NCBI RefSeq assembly: GCF_000423665.1
Contig: NZ_AUIK01000001.1
Coordinates: 62,001-126,000 of the forward strand
Source of the DNA: Solirubrobacter soli DSM 22325
GTDB taxonomy: Bacteria; Actinomycetota; Thermoleophilia; Solirubrobacterales; Solirubrobacteraceae
DNA: 64,000 nt
Direction of reading: 5' to 3'
Shown: in pieces, positions 50,122-59,300 of the stretch
Numbering within the stretch: position 1 is the first letter of the stretch
Layout of the letters: each line of letters begins with the position of its first letter
Program-made: the position numbers and the translations under genes
Notes under the pieces: model-generated
What the model was told of the DNA's origin: nothing
The model's database searches: none
Seen by the model: only the letters and a program-made list of their open reading frames with translations

Positions 50122-50979
50122 ATGTGGTCGGAGACCTATGATCTCTACGGCGTGGATCCGCTCATGGACTACACGGGTTATCTCCTGCGGACGGCGTTCT
50201 TGCGCGCCGCGACGATCGCCGCCCGCGAGTTCGGGCAGGAGTCGCACCCACGCGAGGCGGCGGCCATCGCCACCCTGCAGGCCTACGGGCCGCTGTCCCA
50301 GCAGCAGCTGGCGAACGGCTTGAACGTCAACCGGACCGTGATGGTCAAGCTGATCGACGGCCTCGAGTCCAAGGGCTTCGTCGAGCGCGTCCGCAATCCG
50401 GAGGATCGCCGCGCCTACGCGCTCCACGCCACCCGCACAGGACTCGAGTCCATGACCGAGATGCTGCCCCGGATGGCGAGCGCCGAAGCGGAGCTGACGG
50501 TCAACCTCTCAGAACCCGAGCACGAGCGGCTGAACGCGCTGCTGCGCGAGGTGATCGCGCCGCAGCCGCCGGCGCTGGCCGATCGCACCGGGTTCCTGCT
50601 CGCCCGTGCGCACCATCGCTTCCACGAGCGCGCCGACGAGGTCCTCAAGCCCTACGCGATCCAGATCCGCCAGTTCGGCGCGCTCGCGCGGCTGGCCGAC
50701 GGGACGTCCTCGCAGCGCGAGCTCGCCGACCGCCTGCAGGTGAGCACGCCGGTCGTGGTCGAGCTCGTCGACGGGCTCGAGGCCGCGGGGTTCGTGGAGC
50801 GGCGCCGCGATCCGGACGACCGGCGCCTCAACGCGTTGCACGTCACGGGGGGAGGCCGTGACGTGCTGGAACGCGCAATCGCCGTGCTGCAGGCCGCGAA
50901 CGAGGACTTGACGCGGCCGATCGGCGCAGATGGTGACCGCGAGCTGCGGTCGCTACTACGAAAACTGCTCGGAATCTAA
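50122..50979 (+). CDS. Regulator with two fused MarR domains
   Basis: 285 residues, twice the usual MarR length. Two complete winged-helix units are visible: residues about 15-140 (LSQQQLANGLNVNRTVMVKLIDGLESKGFVERVRNPEDRRAYAL) and about 150-285 (SSQRELADRLQVSTPVVVELVDGLEAAGFVERRRDPDDRRLNAL). Both keep the wing motif D-R-R. It is likely a single-chain pseudo-dimer. Divergent from the MFS exporter. The TAA stop begins a long perfect palindrome. Confidence 0.88.
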   Translation: MWSETYDLYGVDPLMDYTGYLLRTAFLRAATIAAREFGQESHPREAAAIATLQAYGPLSQQQLANGLNVNRTVMVKLIDGLESKGFVERVRNPEDRRAYALHATRTGLESMTEMLPRMASAEAELTVNLSEPEHERLNALLREVIAPQPPALADRTGFLLARAHHRFHERADEVLKPYAIQIRQFGALARLADGTSSQRELADRLQVSTPVVVELVDGLEAAGFVERRRDPDDRRLNALHVTGGGRDVLERAIAVLQAANEDLTRPIGADGDRELRSLLRKLLGI

Positions 50980-51017
50980 ACCCCACCTAAGGGGTCTGAC
51001 CCCTTAGGTGGGGTTTA
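50977..51017. terminator. 41-base perfect palindrome between convergent genes (copy 3, extended)
   Basis: Left arm TAAACCCCACCTAAGGGGTC, one T, then its exact reverse complement: a 20-base-pair perfect stem. The core AAGGGGTCTGACCCCTT is the same motif as in copies 1 and 2. The left TAA is the stop of the double-MarR gene, and the DMT gene's TAA is four bases past the right end. Strong bidirectional terminator candidate. Confidence 0.8.
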
Positions 51018-51020
51018 GGT

Positions 51021-51887
51021 TTATGCCGCGGCCGCTTCGGCGGCGCGCAGCGGCGGGCGGGTGACCAGCGCGGCGGCGCAGACGAGGACGAAGGCGAAGG
51101 CCTGGACGACGATGCCCAGGGCGTCGGAGGGCATCGGGTCGCCGAAGACGATGATGCCGCCGAGGATGCAGGAGACGTTGGCGGCGGTGGAGGTGGCGGC
51201 GATGACCGGGACGGCCTCGCCGTCCTGCATGCCGCGCGCCGAGGCGTAGAAGGCGACGACCGAGGCCAGGACCGTGATCGCCAGCCAGGGCGAGCTCACG
51301 ATGCCGACGAAGCCGCCGGCGCCCGTGAGCGCCTTGATGGCGATGTCGGAGACGCCGAACAGCACGCCCGCGGCCGCGCCCAGCATCACGCCGTGGTGAT
51401 GGTCGGGCATGCCGAGGTGCTTGCCGCCGATCAGCAGCGCGCCGAGGACGAGCATGCCGCCCTCGAAGCTGATCATGCCGAAGACCGAGTAGGTGGAGTG
51501 CGCGCCGGTGGCGGCCGGGAGCGTGATGACGAGCAGCACGAGGCCCAACGCGGTCATGCCCACGCCCAGCCACTGGCGCATGCCGACCTGGAAGCCGAAG
51601 AGCCGCTCGGCCATGACGGCGAGGATCACGACGCCGGTGGAGAGGACCGCCTGGACGACGGAGAGCGGGGCGAAGGCGAGGGCGGCCACGTGGAAGATCC
51701 AGGCGCCGGTCGCGACGGCCATGCCGATCGCGAACCACTTGCAGGAGTAGAGCTCCTTGGCGGTCCGGAACGGGTGACGGATGTCGACCGTCGGGGCGTC
51801 GTTCGCACCCTTGTGCTTGTACAGAAAGCCCAGCTGCGTGGCGATGGCGCAAGCGAACGCCAGCAGAATGCCCAGATTCAGCGACAC
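51021..51887 (-). CDS. DMT-superfamily transporter (NIPA/EamA-like)
   Basis: 288 residues with nine or ten membrane helices (LGILLAFACAIATQLGFLYKHKGAND, VVQAVLSTGVVILAVMAERLFG, VFGVSDIAIKAL, CILGGIIVFGDPMPSD). The GDPxxxD ending of the last repeat and the layout resemble NIPA-like and EamA transporters. The substrate (magnesium or a small organic compound) cannot be decided. Confidence 0.82.
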   Translation of the reverse strand: MSLNLGILLAFACAIATQLGFLYKHKGANDAPTVDIRHPFRTAKELYSCKWFAIGMAVATGAWIFHVAALAFAPLSVVQAVLSTGVVILAVMAERLFGFQVGMRQWLGVGMTALGLVLLVITLPAATGAHSTYSVFGMISFEGGMLVLGALLIGGKHLGMPDHHHGVMLGAAAGVLFGVSDIAIKALTGAGGFVGIVSSPWLAITVLASVVAFYASARGMQDGEAVPVIAATSTAANVSCILGGIIVFGDPMPSDALGIVVQAFAFVLVCAAALVTRPPLRAAEAAAA

Positions 51888-51930
51888 GTGTCCTCGTACG
51901 TCGATTCAGCAGAGATTCCTCGCCACCAGC

Positions 51931-51990
51931 TCTTCGAAAGAGCGGGCTCCCCGGCGGGATGATCTCTACATCGGTCCCCGACCCGCGACT
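51931..51990 (-). promoter_or_regulatory. Structured leader upstream of the DMT transporter gene
   Basis: On the minus strand the 5' region can form a stem GCGGG/CCCGC (51982-51986 with 51954-51958) enclosing short inner stems, followed by a hairpin GCTCTTTCGAAGAGC. It may be a regulatory RNA, but it matches no riboswitch that I can name. Confidence 0.3.
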
Positions 51991-52040
51991 CTTTAGCGCG
52001 GTGGCGCCAGCGTAACGTCAGATATGAAGATTCCCTCAAG

Positions 52041-52553
52041 ATGGCGCGTCGAACCCCCCTAAAGGAGAGGGCCCCTAGACCATTGCTGTTGGTCGACGTG
52101 GACGGCGTCCTCTCGCTCTTCGGCGGAGCCCGCGTGGCGCCCGAAACGCTGCTGCCAACACTGGTTGACGGGGTCCCGCATCTGCTCTCGCGGACCGCGG
52201 CGGAAGCGCTTGCGGAGCTCACCTCGGAGTTCGAGTGCGCGTGGTGCACCGGGTGGAAGGAGCGCGCGGATTCTCATCTTCCTCATCTGCTCGGGCTCCC
52301 TCGCGGCTGGCCGCACGTCCGCTTCCGAACCGCTCCCAACCACGGCGGCCACTGGAAGCTCGGCGGGATCGACGCGTTCGCGGGCCCGGAGCGGCCGCTG
52401 GCGTGGATCGACGACCACCTCGATGACGCCTGCCACGCCTGGGCGGCGGCCCGCGCGGGCCCGACGCTGCTGCTCGAGACCGATCCGGAGATCGGACTCA
52501 CGCGCGCGCACGTCGCGCGCGCACGCGCGTGGCGCGCCACACTGGACTCATGA
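52041..52553 (+). CDS. HAD-like hydrolase
   Basis: 170 residues. Motif I is LLVDVDGVL (nucleophile Asp at about residue 18), motif II the Thr in CAWCTGWKERA, and the acidic motif IV WIDDH. This resembles the HAD proteins related to RNA-repair enzymes (HAD_SAK type). Small cytosolic phosphatase; substrate unknown. Its TGA overlaps the start of the emfourin-like gene. Confidence 0.78.
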   Translation: MARRTPLKERAPRPLLLVDVDGVLSLFGGARVAPETLLPTLVDGVPHLLSRTAAEALAELTSEFECAWCTGWKERADSHLPHLLGLPRGWPHVRFRTAPNHGGHWKLGGIDAFAGPERPLAWIDDHLDDACHAWAAARAGPTLLLETDPEIGLTRAHVARARAWRATLDS

Positions 52554-52960
52554 AGCTGCTGATCCTCGCCGTCCTGCTGCTCGGCTGCGGAAGCGACGTC
52601 GCGTCGGCGGCGACCCTCAAAGGAACGTTGAAGTACAGCCGCAACGGCGGCTTCGCCGGCGTCAGCGAGAGCGCCTCGATCGCCCCGAGCGGGAAGGCGA
52701 CGTTCAAGGTCTCCAAGCGCCGGACGACGACCTTGACCCACGCTGAGCGCTCGCGGCTGGCCCGCTACGCCGAGGCCGCGGACATCCCGCACGCGAAGGT
52801 GCCCAAGGGCAGCAAGTGCTGCGACACGTACGCCTATGACCTGACCTACCGCGGGCGCACGCTGCGCTGGTACGACGGCGGGAAGGTGCCCAAGGCGCTC
52901 GCCACGCTCGTCGGCGAGCTCAACCGCCTCGTCAAGAAGCACGGAGGCGGGCTCGGCTGA
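52550..52960 (+). CDS. Emfourin-like secreted lipoprotein, probable metalloprotease inhibitor
   Basis: 136 residues with a signal peptide and a lipobox-like LLGC (MKLLILAVLLLGCGSDVASA). The mature part KYSRNGGFAGV..., the LTHAERSRLARYAEAADI helix, CDTYAYDLTYRGRTLRWYDGG and the C-terminal VGELNRLVKKHG follow the pattern of emfourin (protealysin-inhibitor) proteins, which block M4-type proteases. It lies beside the M14 peptidase array and converges on it. Fold assignment is by pattern only. Confidence 0.6.
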   Translation: MKLLILAVLLLGCGSDVASAATLKGTLKYSRNGGFAGVSESASIAPSGKATFKVSKRRTTTLTHAERSRLARYAEAADIPHAKVPKGSKCCDTYAYDLTYRGRTLRWYDGGKVPKALATLVGELNRLVKKHGGGLG

Positions 52961-52972
52961 GCCCGCCTCCGT
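52941..52972. terminator. Bidirectional terminator between the emfourin-like gene and the first M14 gene
   Basis: Perfect 14-base-pair stem ACGGAGGCGGGCTC / GAGCCCGCCTCCGT with a four-base loop. It includes the emfourin-like gene's stop codon and lies eight bases past the M14 gene's stop. Confidence 0.8.
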
Positions 52973-52979
52973 CGTCAGA

Positions 52980-55900
52980 TCACGGCGTCGTGGTCGACAG
53001 CGTGAAGGTGAGCGTCTTGCTGTAGGCGCCCGTGCGCAGCGGCTCGTTGGCCGCGATCGCCTGCTTGAACGTGACCGGCACCGACTCGTTGGACGTCGGG
53101 GCGGACCACGTCTTCACGACGCCGAGGCCCTGCAGCGGCGACGCCAGCGCGAACGCGCCGTTCACCAGCCGGCCGGTCGCGGTGCTGCTCGGATCGGCGA
53201 CCGTCAGGGTCGCGTCGCCGGCGGTGGAGAGCACGGTCGCCGTCGTCGACGCCGTGTACTCCTTCGCCACACCCGGCGTGAACGCGCCGAACGCGGCGGG
53301 CGCGCCGAGCGTCAGCGCCAGCGTGGCGGGCACGCTGCCACCCACGCTGCCGTTCTCGTCGTCCGCCGCGACCAGCAGCCGCTGGCTCTTGACGGCCGAC
53401 GTGTTGCCCTTCATGTCGGTCGCGATCCACTTGACCGTGTACGCGCCGGGCGTGCTCAGCGTCAGCACCTCGCCGATGCTGCGCGCCCGCTGGTTGTTGT
53501 ACGTCGGCGAGGCCAGCGTCGGGGTCGAGCCGTCGGTCGTGTAGCGGATGACCGCGGCCTCGTCGTCCCAGTTGAACCGGAAATTGATCGGCTCACCGCT
53601 GGTCTGGGCCGCGGAGTACTCGATCGACGTGCTCGGCGCCTTGGTGTCGACGGCGTAGTCGTACGCGGACTCGACCATGCCGTAGTTGCCGTTGGCGAAC
53701 TCCATCGCCTGGTCGCGACCCTCGTTGATCAGGTTCGCGTTGCAGGTGCCGGTGCCGCCGCCGGTGCCCACGCCCGAGAAGCACGGCTGGAAGCCGGTGA
53801 TGATCTGCGCGGTGCCGGTCGAGGTCGACGTGAAGCGGTCCGCGCCGGTCTCGAACGAGTAGCTGATGATCCCCTTGCGGTACCACTGGTCGTCCGCCGA
53901 GTTGCCGGCGGCCGAGTAGAGCACGTCGGCGATCGGGCCGGTGCGCTCGGGCAGGATCACGGTGTTGCGGTGCTCCTTGATGCGGGCGAGGATCTTCTCG
54001 CCGGCCTCGAAGAAGTACTTCTCGATGCCGATGTTCGGCGCCGGCGCCGTCGTGCGGGCACCGTCGTTCTTGTAGGAGCCGGGCGCCCACATGAAGTAGC
54101 CGCCGTAGGAGTGGATGTTGTTGGCGAACTTGATGTTCGGGAACGTGTCGACGACCCACTTCTCGTTCTTGATCTCCGGCTCGGAGTACTCCGCCGGGCC
54201 CGAGTAGGTGTCGCTGGTGCAGCTCGACGAGGCGCCGAAGTAGCCGTCGAAGAGCGAGAACTCGCCGTTGTTGCGGTTGAGGTCGACGCCCCAGCTGTTG
54301 CGGCCGGCCGGGTCGGAGTTGCCGGTCAGCGGGCAGTGGTTGGTCATGTTGCGCCGCTGCGAGTTGAAGTCGTACATCGAGTAGTGGCCGCCGTCGGGGT
54401 TGACGTTCGGCAGGATGAAGACCTCGACCTGGTCGAGCAGCTTCTTGGTCTCGGGATCCGTGGCGTAGTTGCGCACCAGCCGCTCGGCGGTCTCGACGCA
54501 GGTCAGCGACGTCGTCCACTCGCGAGCGTGCTGCTGGCAGTAGAGGAACACGCCGACCTTGGAGCCGTCACGGACGGAGCCGATCCGGTACACGCGCTGC
54601 TGGAACGGCCCGCGGGCGACGTGCGCCGGGGCGTTGAGGAAGTCGTCCAGGTTCACCTTGGCGCGGACCGGGACGACGCCGGCGCCCGCGTTGTTGCGGT
54701 ACGTCATGGCGGAGACGAGCGCCGTCGCGGCGGGCGAGGCGTTGATCGCCGCGACGACCTGCGCGGCCGTGCTGGTGAGCGCGCCGGTGTCGCTGGTCGC
54801 CAGGTTGACGACGATGTCCTTGCCGGTCACCGCGACGCTCAGCGGCGAGTTGTTCGCGCCGGGGTTCTTGAACTCGGCGGTGACCTCGTCGCCGCCCTGG
54901 TGGCCCCAGTCCTTGGCGGTCAACACGACCGCGGCGGCCGCCGACGCGGCGGCGGAGCCGGAGGTCGGCTGGACCTTGAGCGTGAAGTCGCCGATGTCGC
55001 CCTGGAAGCCCGAGATCTCGATCGTGTAGGTCCCGGCCACGGTGAAGGTGCGGTTGATCACCTCGGGGCTGGTCCCCGTGTCGACGTTGTTGAGGACGGT
55101 GCCGCTGGGGTCCTTGAGCGTCAGGATCAGGTCGGTCGACCCGGACGGGATGCCGTCGGTCGTGATGCGCAGCGGCGTGTTCAGCGGCGGGCTGAACGTG
55201 TAGGAGGCGACGGGCGCCGCGGCGGTGATCTCACCCGTCTGGTCGAAGATCGGCGTGCCGAGCTGGACGTCCGGCGCCGAGCCGATGGCGTTGGAGCCCG
55301 ACATGATCGCCTGCGACTTGCGCTGGTAGCCGCCCGTCAGGTTCGGGAGGTTGACCGGCGTGACCAGGTTCGGGAACTGCGCGGCCAGCGCGTCGAGCTG
55401 GGCGCGGTTCTCCGTCGGGTCCTGGTAGCGGTTGAAGAAGCCCTTCTGGTAGCCGGCGACGTTCGGCGGCAGCGTCGTGCCGAGCCACTCGGTCACCTTG
55501 TAGGTGTCGACGGAGCCGGAGGACGCGGCGACGCGGACCGTCATCTGCGAGGCCGGGATCGCGGCCTGCTCGGGCGTCAGGCGCACGAGCTGACGGTGGT
55601 ACATGTACTCGTCGGGCGTCGGGTCGGTGTCGACGAACCGACCCATGTTCGTCGCCGTCGAGTAGACCCCGTCGGCGCCGGCGAACGAGAGCGCCAGCGT
55701 CGGCCCGGTGAAGGCGGTGTTGGAGCCCGCGACGCGTACGGTCGCCTTGTTGTGCGCCTCGACGTAGAGGAACGTGCCGGCGTAGTTCGTGAATTTGTTG
55801 GCGCGCTGGATGACCGTCTCACCCGGGGTCGGCACGACGGCCTTGCCCTCGAGCTTGATGCCGCCGCGCGGGACACCCTTGGACGCGAGGTCCGCCGCGA

Positions 55901-56246
55901 GCCCCTCCAGGGCCGCCGCCTCCTCGCGCTCGGCGTTGACCGCGGCGCGCGTCTTGGCGTCCTCGATCGTCTGCCCGATGCGGAAGCCCATCGCGCGCAG
56001 CTCAGCCCGCTCCGATGGATCGACATCGATGTTCAGCTGGATCGAGCCGTCGTCCTCGACCTTCTTGTACTCGGCGAGGTCGTAGCCGCTCGCCGAGAGC
56101 TTGTCGACGTCGGCTTCCGAGTCGACGAAGACCTGCACGAGCGCGGTATCGGAGCCCGGCAGCGTGTCATTCGCCGACGCGATCCCTGCTGACCCAAACA
56201 ACAACGCGGCCGTCGTGGCCAACGTCAATGATCGTCTCACGATCAC
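52980..56246 (-). CDS. Secreted M14 zinc carboxypeptidase, paralogue 1
   Basis: 1088 residues from GTG 56246, behind AAGGAGGG. Signal peptide 1-25. Zinc ligands H573 and E576 (QQHAREW) and H712 (NNIHSYGG), the substrate Arg in GVDLNRN and the catalytic Glu near 799 (YSFETGAD) are all intact, so it should be active. Before the catalytic domain lie an inhibitor-like N-terminal region and a PPC-type beta domain (SGFQGDIGDFTLKVQ). After it come a chitobiase-C-like module (IRYTTDGSTPTLASPTYN) and the shared C-terminal domain ending YSKTLTFTLSTTTP. Extracellular peptide degradation. Confidence 0.9.
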   Translation of the reverse strand: MIVRRSLTLATTAALLFGSAGIASANDTLPGSDTALVQVFVDSEADVDKLSASGYDLAEYKKVEDDGSIQLNIDVDPSERAELRAMGFRIGQTIEDAKTRAAVNAEREEAAALEGLAADLASKGVPRGGIKLEGKAVVPTPGETVIQRANKFTNYAGTFLYVEAHNKATVRVAGSNTAFTGPTLALSFAGADGVYSTATNMGRFVDTDPTPDEYMYHRQLVRLTPEQAAIPASQMTVRVAASSGSVDTYKVTEWLGTTLPPNVAGYQKGFFNRYQDPTENRAQLDALAAQFPNLVTPVNLPNLTGGYQRKSQAIMSGSNAIGSAPDVQLGTPIFDQTGEITAAAPVASYTFSPPLNTPLRITTDGIPSGSTDLILTLKDPSGTVLNNVDTGTSPEVINRTFTVAGTYTIEISGFQGDIGDFTLKVQPTSGSAAASAAAAVVLTAKDWGHQGGDEVTAEFKNPGANNSPLSVAVTGKDIVVNLATSDTGALTSTAAQVVAAINASPAATALVSAMTYRNNAGAGVVPVRAKVNLDDFLNAPAHVARGPFQQRVYRIGSVRDGSKVGVFLYCQQHAREWTTSLTCVETAERLVRNYATDPETKKLLDQVEVFILPNVNPDGGHYSMYDFNSQRRNMTNHCPLTGNSDPAGRNSWGVDLNRNNGEFSLFDGYFGASSSCTSDTYSGPAEYSEPEIKNEKWVVDTFPNIKFANNIHSYGGYFMWAPGSYKNDGARTTAPAPNIGIEKYFFEAGEKILARIKEHRNTVILPERTGPIADVLYSAAGNSADDQWYRKGIISYSFETGADRFTSTSTGTAQIITGFQPCFSGVGTGGGTGTCNANLINEGRDQAMEFANGNYGMVESAYDYAVDTKAPSTSIEYSAAQTSGEPINFRFNWDDEAAVIRYTTDGSTPTLASPTYNNQRARSIGEVLTLSTPGAYTVKWIATDMKGNTSAVKSQRLLVAADDENGSVGGSVPATLALTLGAPAAFGAFTPGVAKEYTASTTATVLSTAGDATLTVADPSSTATGRLVNGAFALASPLQGLGVVKTWSAPTSNESVPVTFKQAIAANEPLRTGAYSKTLTFTLSTTTP

Positions 56247-56277
56247 TCCAGCACCCTCCTTCAGGCTTTAAAGGCCA

Positions 56278-56302
56278 CACCGCGCGAGACGATCGCGCGG
56301 TG
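56278..56302 (-). promoter_or_regulatory. Leader hairpin of M14 paralogue 1
   Basis: Stem CACCGCGCGA / TCGCGCGGTG with a five-base loop, 31 bases upstream of the start codon. Paralogues 2 and 3 have a hairpin in the same position with different sequence. Confidence 0.55.
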
Positions 56303-56343
56303 CATGAGGAAGAGTTGAACAGATTATGAGAGATCGGGGAACT

Positions 56344-56375
56344 GGCCGGGCGTGGAGTTTGCTCCACGCCCGGCC
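56344..56375 (-). terminator. Terminator of M14 paralogue 2
   Basis: Perfect 14-base-pair stem GGCCGGGCGTGGAG / CTCCACGCCCGGCC with loop TTTG, seven bases after the stop. The GTGGAG-loop-CTCCAC core is shared with the terminators at 59754 and 63195. Confidence 0.8.
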
Positions 56376-56382
56376 TAGACCC

Positions 56383-59300
56383 TTATGGAGTCGTCGTGCT
56401 GAGGGTGAACGTCAGCGTCTTGCTGTACGTGCCCGTGCGCAGCGGCTCATTGGCCAGGATCGCCTGCGTGAACGTGATCGGCACGACCTCATTCGAGACC
56501 GGAGCCGCCCAGGTCTTCAGCGTCCCGAGGCCGCCCAGCGGGTTGGTCAGGGCGAAGGTGCCGTTGACCAGCTTGCCGGTGTTCGTCGCGCTCGGGTCGG
56601 CGACGCTCAGCGTCGCGTCACCCGCGGTCGAGATCACGGTCGCCTGCGTGGACGCCGAGTACGACTTGGCGACGCCCGGGGTGAACGTCCCGAAGCTCGC
56701 CGGAGCGCCCATCGCCAGCGACAACGTCGCCCCGACGGTGCCGCCCACGCTGCCCGGGGTGTCGGTCAGGCCGACCCCGAACGTCTTGGACTGCACCGCG
56801 GACACGTTGCCCTTGATATCGGCCGCCAGCCACTTGACCGTCGTGCGGCCGAAGCTTGAGATCGTGATGACCTCGCCCACGCTGCGGGCGCGCTGGGCGT
56901 TGTAGGTCGGCGACGCCAACGTGGGCGTGGAGCCGTCCATCGTGTAGTGGATGACCGACGGCTCATTGTCCATCGTGAACCGGAAGTTGATCGGGCTCAG
57001 CGAGTTGGTCACGCCGTCCGAGTCGATCGACGTCGACGGCGGCGTCACGTCCTTGCCGTAGTCGTACGCCGACTCCACGAGACCGAAGTTGCCGGCCGCG
57101 AACTCCAGCGCCTCGTCACGGCCCTCGTTGACGAGCGAGCCGTTGGCCGGGCAGGAGCCCTGGCCGCCGCCGGTGCCGACCGCGCCGAAGCACGGCTGGA
57201 AGCCGACCGCCGTCTGCGCCGTGCCGGTCGTGGTGGACGTGAAGCGGTCAGCGCCGGTCTCGAACGAGTAGGCGATGATCCCCTTGCGGTACCAGTGGTC
57301 GTCGGCCGAGTTGCCGGCCGCCGAGTAGAGCACGTCGGCGATCGGGCCGGTGCGCTCCGGCAGGATCACCGTGCCGCGCGAATCCTTGATCCGGCGCAGG
57401 ATCTTCTCACCGGCCTGGAAGAAGTACTTCTCGATGCCGATGTTCGGCGCCGGCGCCGTCGTGCGGTTGCCGTCGTCCTTGTAGGAACCCGGCGCCCACA
57501 TGAAGTAGCCGCCGTAGGAGTGGATGTTGTTGGAGAACTTGATGTTCGGGAAGTTCTCCGTGACCCACTTCTCGTTGCGCGTCTCCGGCTCGGAGTATTC
57601 GCCCGGGCCCGCGAAGGTGTCGCTCGTGCAGGTCGACGAGGCACCGAAGTACCCGTCGAAGAGCGAGTACTCGCCGCTGTTGCGGTTCATGTCGACGCCC
57701 CAGGTGTTGCGGCTGTCCGGGGCGTTCGCGCCGTTGGCCGGGCAGTAGTTCGGCAGCGTCTTGCGCTGCTGGCTCGCGTCGTACATCGAGTAGTGCGCGC
57801 CGTCCGGGTTGGAGTTCGGCGAGATGAAGACCTCGACGTTGTCCAACAGCTCCTTCGTCTGCGGGTCGGTCGCGTAGTTCTCGACCAGCTCGTGCGCCGT
57901 CTGCAGGCACGTCAGGCCCGTCGCCCACTCGCGAGCATGCTGCTGGCAGAACAGGAACACGCCCGGCTTGGTGCCATCGCGATGCGTACCGATCCGGTAC
58001 AGATGCTGCTGGAACGGGCCGCGCGCGACGCTCGCCGGCGCATTGAGGAAGTCCGACAGGTTGATCCGCGCGCGCGGCTGGACGATCGAGGCGCCCGTGA
58101 TCCCACGGTACGTGGCGGCCGAGAGGAGCGCGGCGGCCTCCGGCTTGGCGTTGAGGGCGGCGACGACCTGGGCGGCCGTCGAGCTCAGCGCGCCGGTCGC
58201 ATCCGTCGCGAGGAAGACCTCGACGAGCTTGCCGTTGACCGCCACGCTCAGCGGCTGGTTGTTGCCCGTCTGGCTGCGGAACTCGGCCATGACCTGGTTG
58301 CCGCCGTCCTGACCGTAGTCCTTGGCCGTGAGCACGACCCCGGCGGTGGTGGTCGCCTGGACCCGGAACGTGAAGTCACCGACGTCGCCCTGGAAGCCCG
58401 AGACCTCGAACTTGTAGGTGCCCGACGTCAGGAACGCCTGGTTGATGATCTCCGGGCTGGTGCCGGTGTCGATCGACTGCAGGACGTTGCCCGCCGGGTC
58501 CTTGATGGTCAGGATGAAGTCCGTCGAGCCGGACGGGATGCCGTCCACGGTCGCGCGGACCGACGTCCCCGCGGTGGCGTTGAACGGGATCGTGGCGACC
58601 GGAGCCGCGCCAGTGATCTCGCCCGGGGCGTCGAGCAACGTGGCGCCGAGCGTGACGGTCGGGGCGGCGGTGATGGCGCCCGTCCCGTTCATGATCGCCG
58701 CCGACTTGCGCTGATAGCCCGACGTCTTCTCGGGCATGTTGACGACCGACATCAGGTTCGGATTGGCCGCGGCGAGCGCGTCCAGGTCCGCCCGGTTCTC
58801 GGTCGGGTCCATGTACTTGGTGAAGAACGGCTGGTTCTTGAAGCCCGCGACGTGCGGCGGCAGCGACGTGCCGAGCCACTCCGTGACCGGGAAGGTCTCG
58901 ACGCTGGCCGCGGCGCCGCCGGCGGTCGCCGCGGTGGCGACGCGGACCGAAGTGATGGTCGCCGGGGCGTCGGCGGGAAGGCGGATCAGCTGCCGGTGGT
59001 ACATGTACGTCTGCGGCGTCGGATCCGGGTCGATGAACCGGCCCATGTTGGTCGCCGCGCTATAGACGCCGTCGGCGCCCGCGTAGGACAGCGCCAGCGC
59101 CGGCCCCGTGACCGAGTTGTTGGGCGCGACCTTGGTCGACTTGTTGAACGCCTCGACGTAGATGAAGCGCGCGGTGGTCCGGCCGCCGGCCGGGCCGACG
59201 ACGTCCGTGAAGGTGTTGGCGCGCTGGATGACCGTGTCGCCCGGCGTCGGGACGACGGACTGCCCCTGGAACTTCTGCCCCTTGAGGCCGTTCTCGGCGA

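Noticed and set aside
51888..52040. A known riboswitch (M-box, ydaO or ykkC class) before the DMT transporter
   Set aside because: Stems are possible, but I could not match any class consensus, so only an unspecific structured leader is reported.
52060..52082. CCTAAAGG...GGCCCCTAG near the HAD-like gene start, resembling the AAAGGGGTC palindrome
   Set aside because: The arms do not match, the GGGGTC core is absent, and it lies at a gene start rather than a convergent end.
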